A stretch of 64,000 bases of DNA from Planctomycetota bacterium (GCA_021413735.1 JAIOPV010000039.1:178478-242477), one strand, 5' to 3'; positions 9,014 through 17,884 are shown, counted from the first letter of the stretch. Numbers and translations are program-made. The notes: generated by a model not told the origin, from the sequence alone.

Positions 9014-9396
9014 GAAAGCGGTGCTGGAACAGCCTTCCCCGAGTCGTAATGCGAGGCAAAAGCTCGGGCGACGCAACATCGCCCTGTCGCAAAGCGACGA
9101 GCTAAATGGGCCCTCGAACACGGTTGATTTAAGCCCGACAGGCACGATCGCCCAGATTCACTCCAACAATCTTTCTTCCGGTTAAATTGCGTAAACCGTG
9201 TTAATCTGGGCACTTTCCGGAGGTGGCCTTTTCGACCAATTCCCAGTCGGAGCATACTGCGAACGTTGTAAGTCGTTATCAAGGCATCAGATCAATAGCA
9301 AATAATCGCCATTGCATTTGCGTTGATGAACTTTCTTCCGGACGAGTCGAATGGTTCCGGGGAGGTGTGCATGTCGCCCGGAACCAATGAGAACGG
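9014..9396. other. Intergenic, no gene seen; hairpin 9352-9386
   Basis: No convincing coding frame. Two pairings stand out: GCCCAGATT near 9151 with AATCTGGGC near 9204, and a 10-bp stem TGGTTCCGGG (9352-9361) with CCCGGAACCA (9377-9386), which lies just beyond the nuoM stop and may end the nuo transcript, though it has no T-run. Confidence 0.45.
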
Positions 9397-11268
9397 TTAC
9401 TTCAGCACGGACAGGTTCGCCACCCAGCCGGTGATGCTCGGATCAACCCAACTGAAGATCAACGCCTGCGGGAAGATGCCCAACGCAATCGCCAGAATCA
9501 CGAATGGCAACAGCACAGCCACTTCCCGCGGCGACACATCCGGGAACGCCTGCGTGGCTGTGTTCGTTCCCAGGAACACACGCTGCCACGTCCACAGGAG
9601 ATAACCCGCCGTGAGAATTACGCTCAGGATCGCGGGCACGGCCAACGCTGGCGAGAAGTCCCACGCCGCCGCCAGCACCATGAATTCGCCGACGAAGCCG
9701 CACAGTCCCGGCAGCCCCATCGACGCGAAGAACAGAATCGCAGCCATGCCCGAGTAGAACGGCATCGGCTCTTTCAGACCGCCGAACTGGTTCACGTCGC
9801 GATGATGTGCCCGGTCGTAAACCACACCCACGACGAAGAACAACGCGCTGGCCGTGATGCCGTGGGCGAACATCTGGAACACCGCACCGTCCATGCCCCA
9901 CTGCCAGTACTGCGAGTGATCGCCGGACCCCCACGCCGCGAGGCCGAGCACCACGAAACCCATGTGGCTCACCGACGAATACGCGAGTAGTTTCTTGAAG
10001 TCGGTCTGCCCCATCGCCACGAATGCCCCGTAAACGATACCAATGACGCCGATCAGCCCGACCCACCACGCAAGTTCCGACGCCGCCCACGGACAGATCG
10101 GGAACGCCACGCGAATGAGGCCGTAGCCGCCAAGCTTCAGGAGAATGCCCGCGAGAATCATGCTGATTGGCGTCGGTGCCTCGACGTGTGCATCGGGTAG
10201 CCACGAATGGAGTGGCACAATCGGCACCTTCACCGCGAAGCCAAGGAACAGCATCGCGAAGAACAGATACTGGAACTGCTTCGTGCAAACCGGCTGGCTC
10301 TTGAGTCGAGCGATTGCTTCCTCGGGCTTCACACCCGGAGCAAAAAGCCTTACCTGCTTCGTGGCGTCGTTCGAGCCGCCTTCGCCGAACTTCAACTGCG
10401 CAGCGAGTCGGTCTTCTTGTCCGTTCAGGACGAGCATCACGGCCCGGCCCACTTTAGCGAGTGTCACGAAGTCGAACGTGTGAATGCTGACCCGTTCCGC
10501 AGCCAACTCGGGCGTGAGCGCCGTGTTGCTCTTTGCGATCTTCAGCGCCTCTTGCCGCACCTCTTCCTGATCGACGAAATCGCGAACGTTCACCGTGTAG
10601 AGCCCAATCAGCGCGACCAACAACCCGACGCTGCCGAGCAGCGTGTAGATGACGAACTTCAACGCCGCGTAACGTCGGCGCTCGCCGCCCCACAGCCCGA
10701 TCAGCACGAACATCGGGATCAGCATCACTTCGTAGAAGACGTAGAAGAGGAAGAAGTCGAGCGCGAGAAATGTGCCGATGACGCCGCTTTCCAGGATCAG
10801 CACGAGGGCGAGGTAGCCACGCACGGATTTGTCGATCTTCCACGACGCAATGATGGCCAGGAACGTGACCAGCGTCGTGAGAATCACCATTGGCAGGCTG
10901 ATGCCATCGACGCCGAGGGCGTACTGTGCCCCGAACCGGGCGATCCACGGCCGACGGGTGATCCAGTCTTCCGACTGCATGACCTTGGGAATTTGCTGGG
11001 CGGCATCGCTGGCCGCTCTGTCTGCGCGAGCATCGAGTTGCGTGCTGACGGCGTAACGGGGGAAGCCGTTAGCGTCCATTGTGTGATCGAGCATCGAGTA
11101 GTACCCGATGACGACGCAGAGGCTCACGCCGAGAGTGGCGGCAGCGCCGAAGAGCGCCCACCAACGCATGGCCTCGTGCCAGCGGCTTGGAAATACGAGC
11201 AGGCCCGCGGCAAACAGCGCAGGCAGAAACACCAGCAGCGACAACCAGGTGAGATCGGACTCGGGCAT
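9397..11268 (-). CDS. nuoM: NADH-quinone oxidoreductase subunit M
   Basis: 623 residues against about 510 in Escherichia coli. An antiporter-like proton-pumping subunit of complex I in the inner membrane, with about 14 membrane segments. The key Glu is in FYVFYEVMLIPM (Glu180) and the key Lys in GFAVKVPIVPLHSWLPDAH (Lys347). The extra length comes from two polar insertions, roughly residues 62-110 and 230-330, which lie between membrane segments. It is the last gene of the nuoH-J-K-L-M set; no nuoN follows. Confidence 0.95.
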   Translation of the reverse strand: MPESDLTWLSLLVFLPALFAAGLLVFPSRWHEAMRWWALFGAAATLGVSLCVVIGYYSMLDHTMDANGFPRYAVSTQLDARADRAASDAAQQIPKVMQSEDWITRRPWIARFGAQYALGVDGISLPMVILTTLVTFLAIIASWKIDKSVRGYLALVLILESGVIGTFLALDFFLFYVFYEVMLIPMFVLIGLWGGERRRYAALKFVIYTLLGSVGLLVALIGLYTVNVRDFVDQEEVRQEALKIAKSNTALTPELAAERVSIHTFDFVTLAKVGRAVMLVLNGQEDRLAAQLKFGEGGSNDATKQVRLFAPGVKPEEAIARLKSQPVCTKQFQYLFFAMLFLGFAVKVPIVPLHSWLPDAHVEAPTPISMILAGILLKLGGYGLIRVAFPICPWAASELAWWVGLIGVIGIVYGAFVAMGQTDFKKLLAYSSVSHMGFVVLGLAAWGSGDHSQYWQWGMDGAVFQMFAHGITASALFFVVGVVYDRAHHRDVNQFGGLKEPMPFYSGMAAILFFASMGLPGLCGFVGEFMVLAAAWDFSPALAVPAILSVILTAGYLLWTWQRVFLGTNTATQAFPDVSPREVAVLLPFVILAIALGIFPQALIFSWVDPSITGWVANLSVLK

Positions 11269-11307
11269 TGCGTTCCTCGCCAGCCCACCATCGCAATGGG
11301 GGCTTTC

Positions 11308-13803
11308 CTATTTCGCCAGAGCTGTGAGAATCCCCAAGACGGCCACTGCCGTCAAGGCCAGCGTCAGCGCGTAGGTTCGGATCCGACCCGTTTGCACTGC
11401 CCGCAGCGAGCGCCCAACGACGACGAACAACTCCGCCATCGCGTTCAAAATGCCGTCGAGCGTGGGCAATGTGACATACGGAGGCGCTGTTTTGTCGGTC
11501 GGTGCTTTGTCTGCCGCCGCTGCGACCGTTGCCAGCATCACCGTCGGGTTCACGATCGTCGTGTCGTAAAGTTCGTCGAAATACCACTTCCCGTACAGGA
11601 AGCGATAACCCGGACCGCCGGGCCGGTACATTTCGGATTCCGCAGGCTGTCGCCAGCCGAAGAACCACCACGCGAGCCAGGCACCGCTCACCGCAAGAAG
11701 CAGCGCCAGTGCCCCGGCGGTCAGATGCCGATGCTCGGCTTCGTGGTGTTCAGCCGCGAACTGCACGGCCACGAACGCGGGCTGCGACTCCTTCAGAACG
11801 TGCCCGAGGTAGCTGGCTTCAGCATCCCAGAACGGCCACCCCCACGCGACGCCAACGCTGAATACTGCCAGCAGCACGAGCGGCCCGGTCATCACCCACG
11901 GCGACTCGTGAACCTTCTCGGCGAGATGCGTATCGCGTGTCTTCCCGACAAATGTGAGGAACCACAGGCGGAACATGTAGTACGCAGTCAGCCCCGCAGT
12001 CAAGAACGGCAGTACGAGCAGTAGAATGTGCCGCTTGTGTTCGAGACCGTAGCCCATCGCAGCCGAGAGAATCTGCTCCTTGCTGTACCAACCGCTCAGG
12101 AACGGCGCCCCGCTGATGGCCAACACACCGACAAGCATCGTGAACGCGGTCACGGGCATCTTTCGCCAGAGACCGCCCATCTTGCGGATGTCCTGTTCGT
12201 GGTGGCAACCGTGGATCACACTTCCCGAGCAGAGGAACAGCAGAGCCTTGAAGAAGGCATGCGTGATGAGGTGCAACAATCCCGCGATCCATCCGCCAAC
12301 GCCGAGTGCCAGCATCATGAACCCGAGTTGACTGCACGTCGAGTATGCCAGGATTCGCTTGATGTCGGTCTGCACGAGAGCAATCGTCGCCGAGATGAAC
12401 AGCGTGATTGCGCCGATGTACGCGATGAACAGCAGCACTTCCGGTGCGAACAGCGGATAGCAGCGGCCGACGAGATATACGCCCGCCGCAACCATCGTGG
12501 CCGCGTGGATGAGTGCCGACACGGGCGTTGGGCCTTCCATCGCATCCGGGAGCCACGTCTGCAACGGGACCTGCGCGCTTTTGCCCATGCACCCCAGGAA
12601 GATGCCGATTCCCATGAGGACGAACAGTGCGTATGGCATCACGCCGTAGCTGAGGTAATCGCGTTTCGCGGGCACCTCGAAGCTCTTATCTTTGTGCTTT
12701 CCGTAGCCGGGGCCGTGGAAGTGCGTCGGGTCTGGCCACGCGAGTGGGAACAACAGAACGTGCGTTCCGGTGCCAGCCTCCTCGATCGGAGGTAACTCGT
12801 ATTCGGGTATCGCATCCCCGACGACCGGCGTTGCATTTACGCGGATTACCTGGTTCGCGAGTTCGTAGGTGTTATGCGAGTCTCTGTCGGGGCTTCGCAC
12901 GCGGCGAGTCAGCTCCTCGATGTTCAGCGTCCCGCAGTACGACCACGCCAGCACGATGCCGATGAGGAAGCCCGCATCCCCAATGCGATTCACGATGAAC
13001 GCCTTGTTGGCGGCAGCGCTGGCGCTCGGGCGTTCGTAATAGAAGCCAATCAGGAAGAACGAGCAGACGCCGACGAGTTCCCAACTCACGAACACCTGAA
13101 ACAGGTTGTCGGCGATCACAAGATTGAGCATCGAGAAGCAGAACAGCGACAGATACAGGAAGAATCGCCCGAAGCGTCCGCGACGGTGGTAGCCGTGGTG
13201 GGCAGCGGCAGAGTGGGAATCGTGCCCGTCTCCGTGATGCTCGCCGACCTTCCCCACCCGCTCGTGAACGAGGTGATCTTCGTAGGTTTCGTGTGCTTCA
13301 TCCTTCATGTAGCCGATCGAGAAGATGAAGATCAACGTGCTGATGACCGTGACCATCGCGAACACGACCGCCGTGAGATGGTCGATCTTGTAGCCGAGTT
13401 CGAGTGCGAGCGCCAAACGGGGAGTCGCTCGCGTGGTATCTGCTGCACGCTGACGTTCCCATTCCGGTGGCGAACTTGTGTCGAGCGGTCCGATGCGAAC
13501 CCAGTCGATGCGTTCTGCCCAGCGAGAGGCACGGATCGAGCCTTCGCTTGGGTCGGCGAGAAATGACACAAGCCCGTAGACTCCCAACGCGGCCGCGACA
13601 GCCATGCAACCCGTCGCGAGATACGCACCGGTCTTGAGGGGCTTGTCGCCGCCGCAGATCCAGTACATGCTGCCAGCGAAGCCGCCTTGCTTGCGAAACG
13701 GTCGGTAGAACGACCGTGTCGCGCCTGCAATCAGCAGCACGACAAACGCCGCGAGCGGCAGCAAGGTGGCGACGACATAGATGCGGCCGGGAACGTCGAA
13801 CAT
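11308..13803 (-). CDS. nuoL: NADH-quinone oxidoreductase subunit L
   Basis: 831 residues, longer than the usual 610-680. The distal proton-pumping subunit of complex I, with the long lateral helix at its C-terminus. Conserved parts include FVSWELVGVCSFFLIGFYY with the pump Glu, NRIGDAGF, and SAQVPLQTWLPDAMEGPTPVSALIHAATM in split form with the Lys-equivalent region. There is a His-rich insertion (GEHHGDGHDSHSAAAHH) between membrane segments, and a second insertion near RDSHNTYELAN. ATG 13803. The 40-base gap to nuoM suggests co-transcription. Confidence 0.95.
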   Translation of the reverse strand: MFDVPGRIYVVATLLPLAAFVVLLIAGATRSFYRPFRKQGGFAGSMYWICGGDKPLKTGAYLATGCMAVAAALGVYGLVSFLADPSEGSIRASRWAERIDWVRIGPLDTSSPPEWERQRAADTTRATPRLALALELGYKIDHLTAVVFAMVTVISTLIFIFSIGYMKDEAHETYEDHLVHERVGKVGEHHGDGHDSHSAAAHHGYHRRGRFGRFFLYLSLFCFSMLNLVIADNLFQVFVSWELVGVCSFFLIGFYYERPSASAAANKAFIVNRIGDAGFLIGIVLAWSYCGTLNIEELTRRVRSPDRDSHNTYELANQVIRVNATPVVGDAIPEYELPPIEEAGTGTHVLLFPLAWPDPTHFHGPGYGKHKDKSFEVPAKRDYLSYGVMPYALFVLMGIGIFLGCMGKSAQVPLQTWLPDAMEGPTPVSALIHAATMVAAGVYLVGRCYPLFAPEVLLFIAYIGAITLFISATIALVQTDIKRILAYSTCSQLGFMMLALGVGGWIAGLLHLITHAFFKALLFLCSGSVIHGCHHEQDIRKMGGLWRKMPVTAFTMLVGVLAISGAPFLSGWYSKEQILSAAMGYGLEHKRHILLLVLPFLTAGLTAYYMFRLWFLTFVGKTRDTHLAEKVHESPWVMTGPLVLLAVFSVGVAWGWPFWDAEASYLGHVLKESQPAFVAVQFAAEHHEAEHRHLTAGALALLLAVSGAWLAWWFFGWRQPAESEMYRPGGPGYRFLYGKWYFDELYDTTIVNPTVMLATVAAAADKAPTDKTAPPYVTLPTLDGILNAMAELFVVVGRSLRAVQTGRIRTYALTLALTAVAVLGILTALAK

Positions 13804-13809
13804 CGGTTA

Positions 13810-13918
13810 CATCGGGTGTCGGGTGTCGGGAATCGAGTGTCGGAGTGACAGCAATCGGATGCTCGGCTCGGTTCTTGTCTTCTCGACACCCGATTCCCGA
13901 CACCCGACATACCCGATG
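13810..13918. repeat. Long imperfect palindrome between nuoL and nuoK
   Basis: Arms 13810-13845 and 13881-13918 pair almost throughout; both are built from TCGGGTGTC units with GGGAATCG in the centre. The element fills the whole gap between the nuoK stop and the nuoL start and would form a hairpin in the nuo mRNA. Similar GGGTGTCGGG palindromes look like a dispersed intergenic family, which I infer rather than see here. Confidence 0.8.
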
Positions 13919-14233
13919 TCAGCCCTTTAACTCATCCGCGGAGTCCACGTCCACGGTCGCGTGATTGTTGTAGAAGTTCAGGATAATCGCCAACGCAACG
14001 GCAGCCTCAGCCGCCGCCAGCACGATCACCATCAGCGCGAAGACCTGACCATCGAGGCGGAACGCCGGATTGAATCTGGCGAACGCGACGAGGTTAATGT
14101 TCGCAGCGTTCAGCACGAGTTCGACGCCCATCAGCACGCCTATGGCGTTTCGTTTGCTGGCGATGCACACCACCCCGCAGACGAACAGAAACGCCGACAG
14201 GATGAAGAACGGCTGAATTCCCAACTCGTTCAT
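13919..14233 (-). CDS. nuoK: NADH-quinone oxidoreductase subunit K
   Basis: 104 residues, three membrane segments, normal length for NuoK. The two membrane Glu residues needed for proton transfer are in MGVELVLNAANIN and LAAAEAAVALAI. The start ATG overlaps the nuoJ stop by ATGA (14230-14233), so translation is coupled. Confidence 0.97.
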   Translation of the reverse strand: MNELGIQPFFILSAFLFVCGVVCIASKRNAIGVLMGVELVLNAANINLVAFARFNPAFRLDGQVFALMVIVLAAAEAAVALAIILNFYNNHATVDVDSADELKG

Positions 14234-14808
14234 GCCTTCACCCTGCGCTTCGCGCGTGCGAGGTATGCTGCGCCGATCAGCACGACGAGCAAGTGGACCG
14301 ACACGATCTCGAACGGCAACAGATACGCAACCGGTTTGCGTGGCACGACGACATCATCGGGCAGGCCGCTCACGTTCGCGGTTGGGCTGGTTTCGGTGAC
14401 GCCGAGGAACGTCAGCCCAAGCGGTCCAGGCCCTGGAAGCGTGTTATCGGTTGAAGGGGGCGGTAATGCGATCTGATACGACGCGGTGACAAGCAATCCG
14501 AACAGCAACGCCCCGACGATGCCGCCAACCAACCATTCCGCAGGCCGGGTGCGCAGTTCTCGCAACGGTCCTTGTGCGGTCAGCATCACGCCGAACACGA
14601 TGAGGATGAGCGTTCCGCCGACGTAGACGATGAGTTGAACGGTGCCTGCGAACTCCGCTCCGAGGAGGAAGTACAGCAGCGACACGCCGACGAGCGTGAA
14701 GAGTAGCCAGACCGCCATGCGCACAACATTGCGAGCCAACACCACCCCGAGGGCAGAGATAGCCGTAATGGTCGCGACGATAGCGAAGAGAACAATGGGG
14801 AGAGTCAT
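14230..14808 (-). CDS. nuoJ: NADH-quinone oxidoreductase subunit J
   Basis: 192 residues from ATG 14808 (MTLPIVLFAIVATITAI); the open frame reaches 14871, but those 21 codons are polar and unlike the family. Five membrane segments are predicted, with the conserved GVSLLYFLLGAEFAGTVQL and YVGGTLILIVFGVML helix (the pi-bulge region) visible. A Pro-rich loop (PPPSTDNTLPGPGPLG) precedes the last segment. Lies directly downstream of nuoH; the usual nuoI between them is absent. Confidence 0.95.
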   Translation of the reverse strand: MTLPIVLFAIVATITAISALGVVLARNVVRMAVWLLFTLVGVSLLYFLLGAEFAGTVQLIVYVGGTLILIVFGVMLTAQGPLRELRTRPAEWLVGGIVGALLFGLLVTASYQIALPPPSTDNTLPGPGPLGLTFLGVTETSPTANVSGLPDDVVVPRKPVAYLLPFEIVSVHLLVVLIGAAYLARAKRRVKA

Positions 14809-14884
14809 CGTCGTCGGGCGACTCCGAGGGAACGAGAAAGTCAGGATTACGAAGCCGTGAACCAGACGCAAGCACTTTCCGGGT

Positions 14885-16105
14885 TCAATTCGGTTTCACG
14901 TTCGCCGGGACACGTTGATCGTGCCACGCACCGGGCAACTCTCCGCGTGCAGCGTCGGCTCCCAAAGGCGTCCGGAACACGCTCAGGAATACGATCGCCA
15001 GGAACCCCGTCCACCCGAACGCCAACACATAAGTCACGATCACCGCGACCTGCGACGGAACCACCAATTGCCAGAGGCACACGCCCACGAGCAACACGCA
15101 ACTGATCGGCAGGAAGTATTGCAGGCACGTCATCATTACCTGGTCGATCCGCAACCGAGGCAGCGACCACCGCAGCCACATCATCAGCATCACGAGCATC
15201 CAGCACTTGCCGATGAAGACCGCCGCGTTCAGCAGGTTGCCGCCGATGAAGCCGAACTCGATCGCTGGCTCGAATGGCAAGACTCCCGTGTGCCAGCCGC
15301 CGAGGAACAGCATGCTCGCGAGTCCGCTCACGGCGAACATGCTGCCGTATTCCGCAAGGAAGAAGTACGACCAGCGAATGCCGCTGTACTCCGTCAGGAA
15401 TCCCGCGACGAGTTCGCTTTCCGCTTCGGCGAGGTCGAACGGAGCACGCTTGCAACTTGCCGTGGCACAGATGAAGAAGATGAAGAACGCGACGAACGTG
15501 AACGGGTCGTGGAACATATTCCAGTTCCAGAACCAGCCGACTTGCTGGTTGCCGATGGTGTTCAGGTTCAGCGTGCCGGCAACGCAAATCGGCACCACGA
15601 CGCACATCGCACGCGGCACTTCGTAGCTCACCACCTGTGCTGCTTCGCGAACACCACCGAACAGCGACCACTTGCTCCCGGAAGCGTATCCGGCCAGCAC
15701 AACGCCAAACACTTCGCTCGAAAGCACCGCCAGCATGAAGAACGCAGCAACGTTCAGTTCCTGGGCGACGAGGTGGTTCCCGAACGGCAACGCGAGGAAG
15801 CCGACGAAGCTGGCACAGAACGCCAGATACGGCGCGAGTTTGAACAGGAAGCGATCCGCGCCAATGGGTGCGTGGTCTTCTTTCGAGATGAGCTTGATGC
15901 CGTCCGCGAGCGATTGCAGCAACCCGAACGGTCCGACTCGCGTTGGTCCGAGTCGATCCTGAATGCGACCGGAAACCTTGCGTTCGGCCCAGATCGCGAA
16001 GAACGTGGACCCGCCGATGAAGCCGAACAGTAGCCCTGCGGCAACCGCCCCGGCGACGACGATGTTCCACGGATACGGCAGGAATTCGGACCAGAACTCA
16101 GGCAC
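14885..16105 (-). CDS. nuoH: NADH-quinone oxidoreductase subunit H
   Basis: 406 residues, GTG start at 16105 (PEFWSEFLPYPW). The quinone-site membrane subunit of complex I, eight membrane segments. Diagnostic stretches are ERKVSGRIQDRLGPTRVGP, QSLADGIKL and RAPFDLAEAESELVAGF, which line the quinone tunnel. It is the first gene of the minus-strand nuo set. About 425 bases separate it from scpB on the other strand; this gap holds the tandem element described next. Confidence 0.97.
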   Translation of the reverse strand: MPEFWSEFLPYPWNIVVAGAVAAGLLFGFIGGSTFFAIWAERKVSGRIQDRLGPTRVGPFGLLQSLADGIKLISKEDHAPIGADRFLFKLAPYLAFCASFVGFLALPFGNHLVAQELNVAAFFMLAVLSSEVFGVVLAGYASGSKWSLFGGVREAAQVVSYEVPRAMCVVVPICVAGTLNLNTIGNQQVGWFWNWNMFHDPFTFVAFFIFFICATASCKRAPFDLAEAESELVAGFLTEYSGIRWSYFFLAEYGSMFAVSGLASMLFLGGWHTGVLPFEPAIEFGFIGGNLLNAAVFIGKCWMLVMLMMWLRWSLPRLRIDQVMMTCLQYFLPISCVLLVGVCLWQLVVPSQVAVIVTYVLAFGWTGFLAIVFLSVFRTPLGADAARGELPGAWHDQRVPANVKPN

Positions 16106-16132
16106 GGCGAATTACCTGTTGTGAGAGAAGTA

Positions 16133-16306
16133 CACCACGCGGCCAGGTACTTACCATTAGGCTCGGAGCTTCTAATATCGATGCCCGAGCATGACCTGTT
16201 CGCTCGGGCATAATTTAACTGATCGGCATCGAGAACCTTCCGTGGCGTATCGCCACAGTCGCAGCTACCATCGGCCGACCGGTGGTGTTCGGCAAGTCTA
16301 CCGAAG
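16133..16306 (+). promoter_or_regulatory. Structured leader element, copy 1 of a tandem pair
   Basis: About 174 bases that align with 16352-16522. Shared blocks are CACCAC, GGTACTTACC, AGGCTC, GACCTTCC-type sequence, a GGCGTANCGCC hairpin, AGCTACC, and the 3' block GGCAAGTCTACCGAAG. CACCAC can pair with GTGGTG near the 3' side to close the domain. Internal stems are GATGCC/GGCATC enclosing CCGAGC/GCTCGG, and GTGGCG/CGCCAC. No family I know fits. Orientation is taken from copy 2, which abuts scpB. Confidence 0.6.
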
Positions 16307-16351
16307 CGTTCGACGAGTTGCCAGCATTCGATTGAGTTGTCGAGGAAAATG

Positions 16352-16522
16352 CACCACCGGCGGGTACTTACCTTCAGGCTCAGAACTAGCACAGGCCGAG
16401 CCCGATCTATGGGCGAGGGGAAATCGGCCTTTGCCGAGCAAGACCAGTGACCTTCCACGGCGTAACGCCGCAGTTTAAGCTACCTTCGTCCAACCGGGTG
16501 GTGCTTGGCAAGTCTACCGAAG
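16352..16522 (+). promoter_or_regulatory. Structured leader element, copy 2, abutting the scpB ribosome binding site
   Basis: Second copy, 216 bases downstream of the first by its conserved 3' end. Stems are kept with base changes on both sides: GTGGCG/CGCCAC in copy 1 is CGGCG/CGCCG here; the central arm is GGCCGA/TCGGCC enclosing GCCC/GGGC. The shared 3' block ends at CCGAAG, which runs directly into AGGAG, the scpB ribosome binding site. CCTTCG at 16483-16488 is complementary to CGAAGG at 16518-16523, so the element could hide or free the site. I infer a riboswitch-like or protein-binding leader; ligand unknown. Confidence 0.6.
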
Positions 16523-16530
16523 GAGAACGG

Positions 16531-17190
16531 ATGTTCCAACTTCGCCAGCGTTACGGCACGGCAACGCTTCGCCCGTATTCCGTGCGGCCAGGCAACGCCA
16601 CGCTGCCAGTTGTGTTCCGATTTCGCCCCGAATCAGTCGAAGCACCCGCACTCGATCCGCATGCACGCGATCCCAAACTCGCAAGCGTTGAAGCTCTCTT
16701 GCTGCTCGCCGATGAGCCATTGCCTGCTCGTCGACTTGCTGAAGCCGCTGATCTTGCCGACGCTGCCGAAGCTCGTGCGTTGGTCGAACGGTTGCGGGAA
16801 CTGCTCGACGCGGACGGCAGCGCGTTTCAGATCGAGGAAATCGCGGGCGGCTATCAGCTTCTCACGCGACCGCGATATCATCCGTGGCTCGCACGCCTGA
16901 AACGTACGGGTCACGATCTGAAGCTCACGCCCGCGACGCTCGAAACGCTCGCGGTGATTGCGTACAAGCAACCGATCATGCGTGCGGAAGTGGAGAAGGT
17001 TCGCGGTGTGGCGTGCGGCGAAGTGGTGCGGCAGCTCATGGAGAAGGGGCTTGTTCGCGTGGCGGGGCGTCACGATTCGCTGGGTCGCCCGCAGTTGTAC
17101 GGCACCACGAAGAAGTTTCTGCAAGCGTTCGGACTGAACGCCATTAAAGATTTGCCAGAGGTGGAGGCGTTGCGAAATCCCGGAACGTGA
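16531..17190 (+). CDS. scpB: Segregation and condensation protein B
   Basis: 219 residues from ATG 16531 behind AGGAG. ScpB dimers bind the ScpA kleisin and with SMC form the bacterial condensin that compacts chromosomes. Two winged-helix domains are seen; the second is typical: LTPATLETLAVIAYKQPI, then VRQLMEKGLVRVAGRHD and LGRPQLYGTTKKFLQAFGL. The N-terminal 50 residues are an extra, basic, low-complexity extension. scpA is not next to it. The unusual feature is the tandem structured leader upstream. Confidence 0.95.
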   Translation: MFQLRQRYGTATLRPYSVRPGNATLPVVFRFRPESVEAPALDPHARDPKLASVEALLLLADEPLPARRLAEAADLADAAEARALVERLRELLDADGSAFQIEEIAGGYQLLTRPRYHPWLARLKRTGHDLKLTPATLETLAVIAYKQPIMRAEVEKVRGVACGEVVRQLMEKGLVRVAGRHDSLGRPQLYGTTKKFLQAFGLNAIKDLPEVEALRNPGT

Positions 17191-17538
17191 CGATGATTCG
17201 ATTTCAATGCGAACCTTCGTGGAGAGTCAAGCAAATTCAACCGATTTCAATGTTCCTCATTGGTTCCGGCCCACTTCCTCACCCCACGTCCGGAACCACG
17301 CGTTTCAGACCCGGAACCATCCATTTCAGCTCCGGAACCATCTCATTCGTCCGGAAGAAACAACATCAGAAAGACGGCGAATTGGCTCAATTCTCGAGCA
17401 GGCCATCGCTTGCGACCATCAGCTCCGAACTGCCCCACTGGGTGAACTGCGGCCCATTCCGGAAGCACGAGACACAACGCTTGTGATTTCGCCACCTTGT
17501 CAATTCGAGGTGCGTCTGCCATCATTCCACAACCCACT
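17191..17538 (+). repeat. Gene-free stretch with CCGGAACCA repeats (17261-17357)
   Basis: No gene seen between scpB and the tRNA. CCGGAACCA occurs at 17290, 17311 and 17332 with a degenerate fourth at 17351, a period of 21 (then 19) bases, with TTTCAG between copies. The reverse complement TGGTTCCGG at 17261-17269 can pair with the first copy, giving a possible scpB terminator hairpin. The same nine-base motif forms the hairpin beyond nuoM (9352-9386). Confidence 0.6.
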
Positions 17539-17879
17539 GGGTGAGTGGTGGAATCGGCAGACACAGGGGACTTAGATGAAATTGAGCCACGGGGTTGGAA
17601 ACTCCTCGTGGGATGCTGTCAAACTCGGTGAACCCCCTGCGAAAGCGAGGCAACACCGAACTAAGCTTGTTCTTCGCGTGCTTCAACAACACCTCTCGTG
17701 CCCGAAATCCCGAGGGAAGAACAAGAAAGCGTAGAGACTAGACGGCAGCGGCCTACGGTGGGCACCTAGGGCCAAGGTATAGTCCAGACCACGAACCCAA
17801 ACGGGGCGGTGAAAACCGTCGTGGTACGAAAATCCCCCGCTCCGTGAGGGGCTTGCGGGTTCAAGTCCCGCCTCACCCA
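17539..17879 (+). tRNA. tRNA-Leu(UAA) interrupted by a group I intron
   Basis: Exons 17539-17573 and 17829-17879 give an 86-base class II tRNA. Acceptor stem GGGTGAG/CTCACCC with discriminator A; D-arm GTGGAATCGGCAGACAC; anticodon stem GGGGA/TCCCC around CTTAAAA, anticodon UAA; long variable arm; T-arm GCGGG-TTCAAGT-CCCGC. No CCA is encoded. The intron sits after U34, the same place as in cyanobacterial and plastid tRNA-Leu(UAA) genes. Confidence 0.92.
17574..17828 (+). other. Group I intron in the tRNA-Leu anticodon loop
   Basis: 255 bases with no open frame. It begins AGATGAAATTGAGCC, follows a U as group I 5' exons do, and ends in G before AAAATCCCC. The P/Q region (TGCTGTCAAACTCGGTGAA) and the R/S region (AGAGACTAGACGG, AAGGTATAGTCC) resemble the small cyanobacterial tRNA-Leu introns. 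It should be self-splicing. Exact ends are set by restoring a seven-base anticodon loop. Confidence 0.88.
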
Positions 17880-17884
17880 TTATC

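Noticed and set aside
8989..9282. 97-codon minus-strand open frame near the inverted repeat
   Set aside because: Runs through the hairpin arm, poor composition, no ribosome binding site.
10207..12024. 605-codon plus-strand open frame over nuoM/nuoL
   Set aside because: Antisense to two conserved membrane proteins; no domain, composition of mirror frame.
14915..16033. 372-codon plus-strand open frame over nuoH
   Set aside because: Antisense shadow of nuoH.
16133..16522. Known riboswitch classes (cobalamin, TPP, SAM, c-di-GMP, glycine, ydaO) for the scpB leader
   Set aside because: None of their conserved cores could be matched by eye, so left as unknown.
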